Assembly: GCF_014647975.1 (NCBI RefSeq)
Contig: NZ_BMQF01000017.1
Span: 124,001 to 188,000, forward strand
Direction of reading: 5' to 3'
Length of the DNA stretch: 64,000 nucleotides
Source of the DNA: Streptomyces fumigatiscleroticus
Lineage (GTDB): Bacteria; Actinomycetota; Actinomycetes; Streptomycetales; Streptomycetaceae
The position numbers were made by a program, and so were the translations under genes. The notes beneath the pieces were generated by a model. It saw nothing but the letters and a program-made list of their open reading frames with translations. It had not been told where the DNA came from and did not search any database. Shown here piece by piece: positions 24,615 to 34,500 of the stretch (positions are counted from its first letter, which is position 1; each line of letters opens with the position of its first letter).

Positions 24615-25391
24615 GTGACGTCCCTCGACAAGCCGACCGGGAACACGGAAGCGACCGGGAACACGGAAGCGGACGACGCCCGGGCGGTGACGGAGGCCGC
24701 CCTGTTCGAGGCGTTCGGCGGTGTGCGGGGCATGGTCGAGACGGTGCTGCCGGGCCTGCTCTTCGTCACCATCTACACGATCAACAAGGATCTGCATCTG
24801 TCGGCGATCGCGGCGCTGGCCGTGTCGCTGCTGCTGGTCGTGGTCCGGCTGGCGATGCGGGACACCGTCAAGCACGCCTTCAGCGGGGTGTTCGGCGTCG
24901 CCTTCGGCGTGGTCTTCGCGATGATGACCGGCAACGCCAAGGACTTCTACCTCCCCGGCATGCTCTACACCCTGGGCCTGGCGCTGGCGTACATCGTCAC
25001 GACGCTGGCCGGTGTGCCGCTGATCGGCCTGATCCTCGGCCCGGTCTTCAAGGAGAACCTCTCCTGGCGCACCCGCAACCCCGGCCGCAAGAAGGCGTAC
25101 GCCAGGGCCAGCTGGGCCTGGGGCCTGATCCTGCTGGCCAAGTGCGCGATCCTCTTCCCGCTGTACTGGTGGGCGGACACCACGCAGCTGGGCTGGGTGC
25201 TGGTCGCCCTGAAGATCCCGCCGTTCCTGCTGGCCGTCTGGCTGACCTGGGTGTTCCTGGCGAAGGCGCCCGCCCCCATCGACGTGTTCGCCGAGATGGA
25301 GGCCGAGGAGCGCGCCGAGAAGGAGCGCAAGGCGGCCCTGGCGGGGGAGAGCGGCGAGCCGACGGCGGGCCGTCACCGCCGCGAGGACTGA
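24615..25391 (+). CDS. DUF3159 family membrane protein
   Basis: A 258-residue actinobacterial membrane protein of the DUF3159 family. The start is GTG 24615. The N-terminus contains a short repeat (TGNTEATGNTEADDA). Membrane segments follow, including VLPGLLFVTIYTINKDLHLS, AIAALAVSLLLVVVRLAM, AFSGVFGVAFGVVFAMMTG, YTLGLALAYIVTTLAGVPLI and FLLAVWLTWVFLAKAPAP. The C-terminus is charged (EERAEKERKAAL). Transport function is not established. It lies between the OB-fold gene and the TrkA pair, in a block rich in potassium-related genes. Confidence 0.85.
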   Translation: MTSLDKPTGNTEATGNTEADDARAVTEAALFEAFGGVRGMVETVLPGLLFVTIYTINKDLHLSAIAALAVSLLLVVVRLAMRDTVKHAFSGVFGVAFGVVFAMMTGNAKDFYLPGMLYTLGLALAYIVTTLAGVPLIGLILGPVFKENLSWRTRNPGRKKAYARASWAWGLILLAKCAILFPLYWWADTTQLGWVLVALKIPPFLLAVWLTWVFLAKAPAPIDVFAEMEAEERAEKERKAALAGESGEPTAGRHRRED

Positions 25392-25422
25392 GCGCTCCGC
25401 GGCCGAGACGAGCGCACGGACA

Positions 25423-25460
25423 CGAGTGGGGCGCCCGGAGAAATCCGGGCGCCCCACTCG
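25423..25460. terminator. Bidirectional hairpin terminator
   Basis: Perfect 17-bp stem (CGAGTGGGGCGCCCGGA and its complement) with a GAAA tetraloop. It separates the DUF3159 gene from the converging trkA-like pair and is the most stable-looking hairpin in the window. Confidence 0.92.
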
Positions 25461-25497
25461 TCCTGCGCGCGGCGGCCTGCCGTTCCCGCGCGGCGGC

Positions 25498-26175
25498 CTA
25501 CCGTGCCGCGTCGTCGCGGCGGACCGACAGCAGTTCCTCCAGCTGCTCCTCACGGGCCTGGGCGGCCACGAAGAGCAGCTCGTCACCGGCCTCCAGGGAG
25601 TCCTCCTGGGACGGGGTCAGCACGCGGGTGCCGCGGATGATGGTCACCAGCGAGGTGTCCTCCGGCCACTCCACATCGCCGACCTGCGTGCCGGCCAGGG
25701 CCGACTCCTCCGGCAGGGTCAGCTCGACGAGGTTGGCGTCGCCGTGGCTGAAGCGCAGCAGCCGGACCAGGTCGCCGACGCTCACCGCCTCCTCGACCAG
25801 GGCGGACATCAGACGGGGCGTGGAGACGGCCACGTCCACGCCCCAGGCCTCGTTGAACAGCCACTCGTTCTTGGGGTTGTTGACCCGGGCGACGACGCGC
25901 GGAACCCCGTACTCCGTCTTGGCCAGCAGGGAGACGACCAGGTTGACCTTGTCGTCGCCCGTCGCGGCGATCACCACGTTGCAGCGCTGGAGCGCGGCCT
26001 CGTCCAGGGACGTGATCTCGCAGGCGTCGGCGAGCAGCCACTCCGCCTGCGGGACCCGCTCCACCGAGATGGCGGTCGGCGCCTTGTCGATCAGCAGGAC
26101 CTCGTGGCCGTTCTCCAGCAGCTCGCCCGCGATCGAGCGGCCGACCGCGCCGGCTCCGGCAATGGCGACCCTCAT
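25498..26175 (-). CDS. TrkA/RCK potassium-uptake regulatory protein (second of pair)
   Basis: A 225-residue cytoplasmic RCK protein. TrkA_N Rossmann domain: MRVAIAGAGAVGRSIAGELL (GxGxxG), LIDKAPTAIS, CNVVIAATGDDKVNL and VVARVNNPKNEWLF. TrkA_C domain: LVELTLPEESALAGTQVGDV to AGDELLFVAAQ. RCK proteins gate Trk/Ktr channels in response to NAD(H)/ATP, and TrkA_C domains are known c-di-AMP receptors in several bacteria. The ATG overlaps the stop of the upstream paralogue (ATGA). The pair resembles CeoB/CeoC of actinobacteria. No TrkH/KtrB channel gene is adjacent. Confidence 0.88.
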   Translation of the reverse strand: MRVAIAGAGAVGRSIAGELLENGHEVLLIDKAPTAISVERVPQAEWLLADACEITSLDEAALQRCNVVIAATGDDKVNLVVSLLAKTEYGVPRVVARVNNPKNEWLFNEAWGVDVAVSTPRLMSALVEEAVSVGDLVRLLRFSHGDANLVELTLPEESALAGTQVGDVEWPEDTSLVTIIRGTRVLTPSQEDSLEAGDELLFVAAQAREEQLEELLSVRRDDAAR

Positions 26176-26846
26176 CAGTGACCGCCCTCCTCTTCGGGGC
26201 CGCCCGCGAAGGCCGCCTCGACCTTGTCGACCTCGTCCGTGCGCATCATCACGTGCACCAGGTCGCCCTCCTGCAACACCGTCTGGGAGGTCGGCAGGAT
26301 CGCCTCGCCGAGCCGGGTGAGGAACGCCACCCGCACTCCGGTCTCCTCCTGGAGCCGGCTGATCTTGTGGCCCACCCAGGCGGTCGAGGCGTGCACCTCG
26401 GCGAGCTGGACCCCGCCGGTGGGGTCGCGCCACAGCGGCTCGGCGCCCGACGGGAGCAGACGGCGCAGCATCTGGTCGGCCGTCCAGCGGACGGTGGCCA
26501 CGGTGGGGATGCCCAGGCGCTGGTAGACCTCGGCGCGACGGGGGTCGTAGATGCGGGCGGCGACGTTCTCGATGCCGAACATCTCGCGGGCCACACGGGC
26601 CGCGATGATGTTGGAGTTGTCGCCGCTGGAGACGGCGGCGAAGGCGCCGGCCTCCTCGATGCCCGCCTCGCGCAGGGTGTCCTGGTCGAAGCCGACCCCG
26701 GTGACCCGGCGGCCGCCGAACGAGGAACCCAGGCGACGGAAGGCGGTGGGGTCCTGGTCGACCACGGCGACCGTGTGCCCCTGCTGCTCCAGGGTCAGGG
26801 CGAGGGCGGAACCGACCCGCCCGCAGCCCATGATGACGATATGCAT
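26175..26846 (-). CDS. TrkA/RCK potassium-uptake regulatory protein (first of pair)
   Basis: A 223-residue paralogue of the downstream gene with the same TrkA_N plus TrkA_C layout. It starts MHIVIMGCGRVGSALALTLE, followed by VAVVDQDPTAFRRL, GVGFDQDTLREAGIEEAGAF, NIIAARVAREMFGIENVAAR and a C-terminal TrkA_C domain ending EGDLVHVMMRTDEVDKVEAA. The ATG at 26846 fits family length. It is the promoter-proximal gene of the leftward pair, so the two probably form a hetero-oligomer. The upstream region is shared with the 29-residue membrane peptide gene, which points the same way. Confidence 0.88.
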   Translation of the reverse strand: MHIVIMGCGRVGSALALTLEQQGHTVAVVDQDPTAFRRLGSSFGGRRVTGVGFDQDTLREAGIEEAGAFAAVSSGDNSNIIAARVAREMFGIENVAARIYDPRRAEVYQRLGIPTVATVRWTADQMLRRLLPSGAEPLWRDPTGGVQLAEVHASTAWVGHKISRLQEETGVRVAFLTRLGEAILPTSQTVLQEGDLVHVMMRTDEVDKVEAAFAGGPEEEGGH

Positions 26847-27087
26847 CGCGTTACACCGCGCTTCCTGCCGACCCTCTGACCGTCGTGGATGTCGTACTCA
26901 TGTCTCTCTTTCGGCTCGCCCGGCAACACGTCACGGCCCGTGCTCGGGCCGCCAGGCAACATCATGCCGGTGCACACCGCCGGTGGTCCCCTCCGGGGCC
27001 CGGGGTGCCGTGTCCGAACGCCTGTGTCCAACGTAACGGCAAGCCCGCGAGGGCCGGCGGGGGCGGTGCGAGGCCTTCCCGGGCCGT

Positions 27088-27177
27088 TCAGCGGCGGCCG
27101 ATGCTGCGGATGCTGGCGAGAGTCAGGAATCCGAGGCCGACGAGTGCGGCGGCACCGCCGATCAGCTCTGCGGTCAC
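27088..27177 (-). CDS. 29-residue single-span membrane peptide
   Basis: GTG 27177 is preceded by AAGGAGG at 7 nt, one of the best ribosome binding sites in the window. The product is MTAELIGGAAALVGLGFLTL followed by ASIRSIGRR: one hydrophobic helix and a basic end. The size and layout recall KdpF (also about 29 residues), but the sequence does not match it clearly. It sits between the RCK genes and the KimA-type importer gene, so a role as a small subunit of a potassium transporter is an attractive inference. No database match was checked. Confidence 0.6.
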   Translation of the reverse strand: MTAELIGGAAALVGLGFLTLASIRSIGRR

Positions 27178-27342
27178 GGGCGTGCCTCCTTGGACGGCAG
27201 GCAATGGGCGGGCTTTTGTCATATAGGCATGGAAGCACCGCCGCCTTCGGAATCCGCAGCCGTTCCGCCCCGCGTTTTCACCCGGAGAGCAGACGGCAAC
27301 CCGATGTGGGGTGGTGGGTGGGCGACCCCCCGTTCGACCGCT

Positions 27343-27348
27343 TACGAT
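27343..27348 (+). promoter_or_regulatory. -10 hexamer near the start of the KimA-type gene
   Basis: TACGAT (TANNNT class) ends 8 nt before GTG 27357, with no ribosome binding site between, consistent with a leaderless or near-leaderless mRNA. Confidence 0.4.
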
Positions 27349-27356
27349 CCTCTCTT

Positions 27357-29405
27357 GTGTCCAAACTGACCGACGTGCCCAAACGGATCTTGATCGGGCG
27401 CGCACTGCGCAGTGACCGGCTGGGCGAGACGCTCCTGCCGAAGCGCATCGCACTCCCCGTCTTCGCCTCCGACCCGCTGTCCTCCGTGGCGTACGCGCCC
27501 GGCGAGGTGCTGCTGGTCCTGTCCATCGCGGGCGTGTCGGCGTACCACTTCAGCCCCTGGATCGCGGTCGCGGTCGTGGTGCTGATGTTCACCGTGGTCG
27601 CCTCTTACCGGCAGAACGTGCACGCCTACCCCAGCGGCGGCGGCGACTACGAGGTGGCGACCACCAACCTCGGCCCCAAGGCGGGCCTGACCGTCGCGAG
27701 CGCGCTGCTCGTCGACTACGTGCTCACCGTCGCCGTGTCGATCTCCTCCGGCATCGAGAACCTGGGCTCCGCGATCCCGTTCGTCGTCGAGCACAAGGTC
27801 CTCTGCGCGGTCGCCGTGATCCTGCTGCTGACGCTGATGAACCTGCGCGGGGTCAAGGAGTCGGGCACGCTCTTCGCGATCCCGACCTATGTCTTCGTCG
27901 CGGGCGTCTTCATCATGATCGCATGGGGCGCGTTCCGCGGGCTGGTCCTGGACGACACCATGCGGGCCCCCACGGCGGGCTACACCATCAAGCCCGAGCA
28001 CCAGGGCCTGGCCGGTTTCGCCCTGGTCTTCCTGCTGCTGCGCGCCTTCTCCTCCGGCTGCGCCGCGCTCACCGGTGTCGAGGCGATCTCCAACGGCGTC
28101 CCGGCCTTCCGCAAGCCCAAGTCGAAGAACGCGGCGACCACGCTCGCCATGATGGGCCTGCTCGCCGTCACCATGTTCTGCGGCATCATCGCGCTGGCCT
28201 CGGTCACCAAGGTCCGGATGGCCGAGAACCCGGCCGCCGACCTGTTCAGCGGCGGCGTCCCGGTCGGCTCGGACTACGTCCAGAACCCGGTGATCTCCCA
28301 GGTCGCCGAGGCGGTCTTCGGCAAGGGCAGCTTCCTGTTCGTCGTGCTGGCCGCGGCCACCGCGCTGGTGCTGTTCCTGGCCGCCAACACCGCCTACAAC
28401 GGCTTCCCGCTGCTCGGCTCGATCCTCGCCCAGGACCGCTATCTGCCGCGCCAGCTGCACACCCGCGGCGACCGCCTCGCCTTCTCCAACGGCATCGTGC
28501 TGCTGGCCGGCGCGGCCATGCTCCTGGTCGTCATCTACGGCGCCGACTCCACCCGCCTGATCCAGCTCTACATCGTCGGCGTGTTCGTCTCCTTCACGCT
28601 CAGCCAGACCGGCATGGTCCGCCACTGGAACCGCCATCTGGCCACCGAGAAGGACCAGGCCAAGCGGCGCCACATGGTCCGCTCCCGGGCCATCAACGCC
28701 TTCGGCGCCTTCTTCACCGGCCTGGTGCTGGTCGTGGTCCTGGTCACCAAGTTCACGCACGGCGCCTGGGTCGCCCTGCTCGGCATGTGCATCTTCTACG
28801 TGACGATGACGGCGATCCGCAGGCACTACGACCGCGTCGCCGAGGAGATCGCGGCCCCCGAGGTCCCCAGCGACGACATACTGCGGCCCTCCCGTGTCCA
28901 CTCCGTGGTGCTGATCTCCAAGATCCACCGCCCGACGCTGCGCGCCCTCTCCTACGCCAAGCTGCTGCGCTCGGACACCATGGAGGCGCTCAGCGTCAAC
29001 GTCGACCCGGCCGAGACCAAGGCGCTGCGCGAGGAGTGGGAGCGGCGCGGCATCGACGTACCGCTGAAGGTGCTGGACTCGCCGTACCGCGAGATCACGC
29101 GCCCGGTCATCGAGTACGTCAAGAGCCTGCGCAAGGAGTCGCCGCGCGACGTGGTCTCCGTGATCATCCCCGAGTACGTGGTCGGCCACTGGTACGAGCA
29201 CCTGCTGCACAACCAGAGCGCGCTCAGGCTCAAGGGCCGGCTGCTGTTCACCCCGGGCGTCATGGTGACCTCGGTGCCTTATCAGCTGGAGTCCTCCGAG
29301 GCGGCCAAGCGGCGGGCCCGCAGGCGGCAGGAGTGGAACGCGCCCGGCGCCGTGCGGCGCGGTCCGGCTCCCGACCGGGCCAAGGAGTCCTCGTCGGCCC
29401 CGTAG
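27357..29405 (+). CDS. KimA-type potassium importer (APC superfamily, formerly YdaO-like permease)
   Basis: A 682-residue membrane protein with about 12 helices and a cytoplasmic UspA-like C-terminal domain. It shares many blocks with Bacillus KimA as I recall it: DPLSSVAYAPGEVLLVLS, YRQNVHAYPSGGGDYEVAT, LLVDYVLTVAVSISSG, RAFSSGCAALTGVEAISNG, GDRLAFSNGIVLL, SFTLSQTGM and the ending HLLHNQSALRLKGRLL. KimA is a proton-coupled K+ symporter inhibited by c-di-AMP. Generic annotation would call it an amino-acid permease. The start is GTG 27357. Proximity to RCK proteins and KdpDE supports a potassium role. Confidence 0.82.
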   Translation: MSKLTDVPKRILIGRALRSDRLGETLLPKRIALPVFASDPLSSVAYAPGEVLLVLSIAGVSAYHFSPWIAVAVVVLMFTVVASYRQNVHAYPSGGGDYEVATTNLGPKAGLTVASALLVDYVLTVAVSISSGIENLGSAIPFVVEHKVLCAVAVILLLTLMNLRGVKESGTLFAIPTYVFVAGVFIMIAWGAFRGLVLDDTMRAPTAGYTIKPEHQGLAGFALVFLLLRAFSSGCAALTGVEAISNGVPAFRKPKSKNAATTLAMMGLLAVTMFCGIIALASVTKVRMAENPAADLFSGGVPVGSDYVQNPVISQVAEAVFGKGSFLFVVLAAATALVLFLAANTAYNGFPLLGSILAQDRYLPRQLHTRGDRLAFSNGIVLLAGAAMLLVVIYGADSTRLIQLYIVGVFVSFTLSQTGMVRHWNRHLATEKDQAKRRHMVRSRAINAFGAFFTGLVLVVVLVTKFTHGAWVALLGMCIFYVTMTAIRRHYDRVAEEIAAPEVPSDDILRPSRVHSVVLISKIHRPTLRALSYAKLLRSDTMEALSVNVDPAETKALREEWERRGIDVPLKVLDSPYREITRPVIEYVKSLRKESPRDVVSVIIPEYVVGHWYEHLLHNQSALRLKGRLLFTPGVMVTSVPYQLESSEAAKRRARRRQEWNAPGAVRRGPAPDRAKESSSAP

Positions 29406-29464
29406 ACTGGTGGGCTGTTCCCTTTCGTCGTTCCCCTCTCTCGTAGCTCTGGAGTTCCCCCGCC

Positions 29465-30793
29465 ATGCAGGCAGAACCGAAGAAGTCGCTGGTGGGCCAG
29501 GAGTACGAGGTCGAAATCGGCCCCGTCGCCCATGGCGGCCACTGCATCGCCCGTACCGCCGCCGGCCAGGTGCTGTTCGTCCGGCACGCGCTCCCCGGTG
29601 AGCGGGTCGTCGCCCGGGTGACCGAGGGCGAGGAGGGGGCCCGCTTCCTGCGCGCGGACGCGGTCGAGATCCTCGACGCCTCCAAGGACCGCATCGAGGC
29701 CCCCTGCCCGTTCGCCGGTCCCGGCCGCTGCGGCGGCTGCGACTGGCAGCACGCCAAGCCGGGCGCCCAGCGCCGGCTGAAGGGCGAGGTCGTCGCCGAG
29801 CAGCTGAAGCGGCTGGCCGGCCTCACGCCCGAGGAGGCGGGCTGGGACGGCACGGTGATGCCGGCCGAGGGCGACAAGGTGCCCGCCGGACAGGTCCCGG
29901 CCTGGCGCACGCGCGTGCAGTACGCGGTCACCGAGGACGGCCGCGCCGGACTGCGCCGCCACCGCTCGCACGAGGTCGAGCCGATCGACCACTGCATGAT
30001 CGCCGCCGAGGGCGTCAGCGAGCTGGGCATCGAGCAGCGCGACTGGAGCGGCATGGCCTCCATCGAGGCGATTGCGGCGAGCGGCTCGCAGGACCGGCAG
30101 GTGATCCTGACCCCGAGGCCCGGGGCGCGGCTGCCCATCGTCGAGCTGGACCGGCCGGTCTCGGTCCTGCGCGTCGGCGAGAAGGACGGCGGCGTCCACC
30201 GCGTCCACGGCCGCCCCTTCGTCCGCGAGCGCGCCGACGGCCGTACCCACCGGGTCGGCAACGGCGGCTTCTGGCAGGTGCACCCGAAGGCGGCGGACAC
30301 CCTCGTCACCGCCGTCATGCAGGGCCTGCTGCCCCGCAAGGGCGAGACGGCCCTCGACCTGTACTGCGGCGTCGGCCTGTTCGCGGGCGCGCTGGCCGAC
30401 CGGCTCGGCGAGCGGGGCGCGGTGCTCGGCATCGAGTCCGGCAAGCGCGCGGTGGAGGACGCCCGGCACAACCTCGCCGGCTTCGACCGCGTCCGCATCG
30501 AGCAGGGGAAGGTCGAGTCGGTCCTGCCCCGTACCGGCATCACCGAGGTCGACCTGATCGTCCTGGACCCGCCGCGGTCGGGCGCGGGCAAGCAGACCGT
30601 CCGCCACCTCGTCTCGCTGGGGGCCCGCAGGATCGCCTACGTGGCCTGCGACCCGGCGGCCCTGGCGCGGGACCTGGCGTACTTCCGGGAGGGCGGCTAC
30701 CGGGTGCGGACGCTGCGGGTGTTCGACCTGTTCCCGATGACGTCGCACGTGGAGTGTGTGGCGATTCTTGAGCCTGCTGCAAAGTACTCTTGA
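29465..30793 (+). CDS. TRAM-domain class I SAM-dependent RNA methyltransferase (TrmA/RumA-like) with island-supplied 3' end
   Basis: A 442-residue RNA (uracil-C5-type) methyltransferase. TRAM domain: YEVEIGPVAHGGHCIARTAA. Fe-S-type Cys cluster: CPFAGPGRCGGCDW. SAM motif: ALDLYCGVGLFAGALA. Catalytic region: LIVLDPPRSGAGKQTV. C-terminus: VAYVACDPAALARDLAYF to MTSHVECVAILEPAAKYS. The last codons after GTGGAGTG are unusually A/T-rich (GCGATTCTTGAGCC). A G/C-rich version encoding HVECVAILEPTAKGS lies at 47588-47637, so the native 3' end was displaced by island insertion while the frame stayed intact. The product still looks full length and functional. Confidence 0.88.
   Translation: MQAEPKKSLVGQEYEVEIGPVAHGGHCIARTAAGQVLFVRHALPGERVVARVTEGEEGARFLRADAVEILDASKDRIEAPCPFAGPGRCGGCDWQHAKPGAQRRLKGEVVAEQLKRLAGLTPEEAGWDGTVMPAEGDKVPAGQVPAWRTRVQYAVTEDGRAGLRRHRSHEVEPIDHCMIAAEGVSELGIEQRDWSGMASIEAIAASGSQDRQVILTPRPGARLPIVELDRPVSVLRVGEKDGGVHRVHGRPFVRERADGRTHRVGNGGFWQVHPKAADTLVTAVMQGLLPRKGETALDLYCGVGLFAGALADRLGERGAVLGIESGKRAVEDARHNLAGFDRVRIEQGKVESVLPRTGITEVDLIVLDPPRSGAGKQTVRHLVSLGARRIAYVACDPAALARDLAYFREGGYRVRTLRVFDLFPMTSHVECVAILEPAAKYS
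30744..30756 (+). other. Left attachment site (attL core)
   Basis: CGCACGTGGAGTG is identical to 47588-47600. To its left lies native methyltransferase sequence; to its right the tail differs at synonymous and low-G+C positions, as expected when an element brings its own gene end. Confidence 0.65.
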
Positions 30794-31546
30794 CCTGCTG
30801 ATTTTCTGATTCGCCAGGTTGTGGGCGGGTCGTGCCGACATGTTTCCGTAGGTCCACCGCGTGGAGCATGTTGCAGGTTCCCGTTACGTGTCTCACGTGC
30901 GGTTTCGCAGCGGGGGCGTGGTCGAGAAAGCTCGGCCTCAACTCGGTGATGGACGGGTTCGGGAAATGTCTTGACGCTCGTACGACGCTGTTACTGACGG
31001 CGTGTGAGGTGGTCGTCCTGGATCAGATGGCGCCGGTCAATCGACTTGTCGGGCTTAACCCGTCGAGCAGCGCGTTAGGTCTGTTTCTTTGGGACTCAGG
31101 TCATACAGCGACAGGTCTCGGGTTGACGTGTGCTTGTGGCGCTGGGCTCGTTGCCTGCGTTGTAAGGAGTGCCGAGGTATGCCAGAGGCAGGAGTGCGCG
31201 TCCTGATCCGGGGGCCGACACCGCCCATAGGGGGTATTCGCTGTCGTCCGAGTCGGGCCAGAGCGCTCCCAGGAAGGTGGAGCATCGAACGCGTGCACGC
31301 TCCCCACGTCGGCACCCCACTCGGCTCGCACCTCTGGCCCACTGGCGCCCCGCAGGCGGGCGGGGCGCTGGGTAAACAGGGTCGTCGCATCTGGTCGTCG
31401 GCGTAGGCGGTCACAGGTACAGCGCCAGATCAAGCCAACTTGGCGTACGACGTGGCAACTTCTTTCGCTTCTTACTTGACACTTACCCGGCCACCCACGT
31501 GTCATGTGCACCACCTGTGTAGATCATCTGTGCAAGGGGTGGGGCG
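30794..31546. other. Island left-end noncoding region, 753 bp
   Basis: No convincing gene is seen; G+C is lower than in the core genome. A minus-strand frame around 31300-31400 has ACGAPVGQRCEPSGVPT, reminiscent of small actinobacterial zinc-finger proteins, but the rest does not support a gene. TTGACA at 31476-31481 could be a -35 box for the downstream gene, though no good -10 follows at the right spacing. There is no terminator directly after the methyltransferase stop. Confidence 0.4.
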
Positions 31547-34500
31547 GTGGGGGGCAGACGGCGGCGTGCCCGAAAGGGCGCTGGCAGATGTCGGACTGGC
31601 TTGGCCTGGCTGACAGCGCTTGCCATGTTGGGGGCGATAGAGGCAGCAACACCGGTATTGGTCGCGAAGACAGCGATTGCTGCCGAGAGTGACGATCTGT
31701 CGGAGTCGGGGCGCGCGCAGGCGCAGGCGGCCGCGACAGGTGAGCAGGTCGAGGTGTTGGGCGAGCGCACCGAACGAGAGACGGTGTTCGCCAATCCGGA
31801 TGGCAGGACGTTCACACTCCGGAAGTCGATCGCTCCGGTGCGGGCGAAAACACCCGATGGTGGCTGGACCGCGCCGGATGCGACCTTGGTGAAGCGGGCG
31901 GACGGGTCTGTCGGGCCGAGGGCGGCCGCGGTGGACCTGTCGTTTTCCGGCGGCGGGGACGGCGATGATCTGGTGACGATCGCCGAGGGCGGCCAGTCGG
32001 TCACTCTTGGCTGGCCGGGCGATCTCCCGGCGCCGCGTCTGGAAGGCGCGCGTGCGGTCTACGAGGACGTTCGTCCGGACGTGAATCTGATCCTGACAGC
32101 CACGGTCGAGGGCTTCCGGCAGGTGTTGGAGGTCAAGACCCTGCAAGCAGCCAAGGACCCGTCGCTAGCGTCACTGCAGTACTCGATGGACGTCGAGGGT
32201 CTGCGGGTGCGCGAAGGCGCGGCCGGGAGCATGGAGGCCGTGGACGGCAATGGCCAGGTCGTGTTCCGGTCGCCGTCGGCGCGGATGTGGAATTCCGCAG
32301 GGAAGGCCGAGAGCGGTGAGGTGGTGCGCGCGCAGACAGCAGACCTGAGGACATTGGGCGACGCATCATCGAATGGGACGCCCGAGGCGACGCCTGTCAT
32401 GGCTTTGGATGAGCAGCATCCCGCCGGGCCGATGGAAGAGGGTGACCCGCTCGCCGGTCCCGGTGTCGGGGACAAAGCAGCCTTGATGGACGTCGACGTG
32501 ACCGAGACCCGGATCACTGTCACGCCCGACAGCGATCTGATCGCGGACACCACCAGTGCTCAACTTCCGCTGTATATCGATCCGTCGGTGGAGATGAACG
32601 AGTAGGAGCGCACGGTGCTCTCCTCGGACGGCGATGTGTTCTACAACTTCTCCGGCGGCGACAACGGTATGAGCGTGGGCCGTTGCAGTTCGGCGGTGAT
32701 CGGCAATGTCCTCTACTACTGCACCACGGGCAGCGCGTACACCAATCGCATGTACTTCGAGTTCACACCCGGCAAGCTCAAGGGCAAGCAGGTGCTGGAC
32801 GCCACGTTCGCGGTGACAGAGACCTGGTCGTTCTCCTGTGACGCGCGCTGGGTGGACCTGGAGCGCACGGACGGCATTTCGTCCTCGACGCACTGGCCGG
32901 GACCGGGCGGTCCGAAGTCGGACAACTCCTGGGATCAGATGGGCGACCGGTATGTCTCGGCCGGCCGGGGCGGCGCATGCAGCCCGTCACAGCCGCGTAA
33001 GCAGATCGAGTTCAACGACAACCCGGAGGAGACCGACGAGAATCTCACCTCGACGGTGAAGGCGTTCGCTGATGGCAAGTTCACGACGCTGACACTGATG
33101 CTGATGAGCAAGGACGAGTCGGACCCGATCGCGTGGAAACGGTTCGACGACGATGCGGTGATCGATGTCGTTTACGTCGGCAAGCCGGCGGTCCCCACCG
33201 AGTACGGTCTGGAGACAGGAACCGACGAGATTTGCTCCAAGAGTTCCACCGCGCCGACGATGTGGCACGACCCCACTCCGAACCTTGCTGCCACGCCGCA
33301 GACGGCCGCAGGAGGCGAGAGCTCGGCTTCCCTACGTGTCTACTTTGATGTCGATGTGAAGAACGCCGACGGGACCTGGTCGGACGCGAAGGAGCCCACT
33401 ACTGGCTCTGAGAGCCCCACGAGCGGGTACGTCGGTGATGGCGTCGATCAGAACAAGGAGTGGAACGCGCCACTGGCGGACAAAGGTCAATATCGTTATC
33501 GCGCGTGGACTCGTTCCTACTACAACAGCGGTGACAGTGTTCTGGGTAGCACGGCAACGCCGTTTTGCTACTTCACCATCGACAGCAGCGCACCGAAGCC
33601 GCCGACGATCACCTTCACATCGACGTACTCCGCGTGCCTACCGGGCGACTGCGCCGCCAAGGGCGCGCCGGGCAAGTCGGGAACAGTGACGTTCGGACCC
33701 GCAAGCGGGGACACGAATGTTGCTTACGCTTACAAACTGTCGACGGACAGCGCTTGGCGGCCGTGGAAGACAGGAGCGACGGTCAGTGAGACCGTTACCC
33801 CTGTTGACTCGGGCACGATCACTTTGGAGGTCATGGCCAAGGACTCGGCGGGACGGACAGGGCAGAACAAAGTCCGGTTCCTGGTCGATGAAGGGGACGG
33901 CCCGGTCGGCAAGTGGACGTTCAACGAAGCGTCAGGCGCGGCCGTGGACATCTCGGCCGGCACCAATACGACCTTCCGTGACGACGCGACGATCAGCGGA
34001 GCCACCCGGGTGAACACAGGCCGGCGTGGTGTGGTCACCGACAACGGTGTGACCGGCGAGGACAAGGCGTTGAAGGTCGGTGGCAACTCTTACGCATCGA
34101 CGGCGGGAAAGGTGCTGGAGACGCAGGCGTCGTACACCGTCTCGGCCTGGGTGCGTCTTGATTCGACCGGTACGACGGCGACTGTCCTGGGTCAGGACGG
34201 CAACTACCAGAGCCCGTTCTACCTCGGTTACTGTTCCGCTGCGAACAGGTGGTGCCTCCGCTTGGCGGACGCCGATGCAGCGACCACGCCGCTGGACAAC
34301 CAGCGGGTGAACTCGCTGGACGCACCGCAGCTGAAGGTGTGGACGCATCTGGCAGCGGTCGTCGACACCAGTGCGAAGACACTCACCCTCTACGTCAACG
34401 GTGTCGCACAGGGCAGCGACGCCCTCACCACCGGCAACTGGTCGGCGGCGGGCCCCCTCCAGATCGGCCGGGTGAAGTTCAAGGGCTCGTATGTCGACTA

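Noticed and set aside
27178..27356. c-di-AMP (ydaO-type) riboswitch upstream of the KimA-type gene
   Set aside because: No recognisable conserved core, and the -10 hexamer lies only 8 nt before the start codon, leaving no leader.
31300..31400. Minus-strand zinc-finger-like peptide (ACGAPVGQRCEPSGVPT)
   Set aside because: The motif recalls small actinobacterial zinc-finger proteins, but the surrounding frame is low-complexity, lacks a supported start and shows only one convincing Cys pair.
30757..31414. Missing N-terminal half of the integrase at the other island end (gene split by integration)
   Set aside because: I read the minus strand from the left end inward; no integrase motifs are present, so the integrase is truncated, not split.
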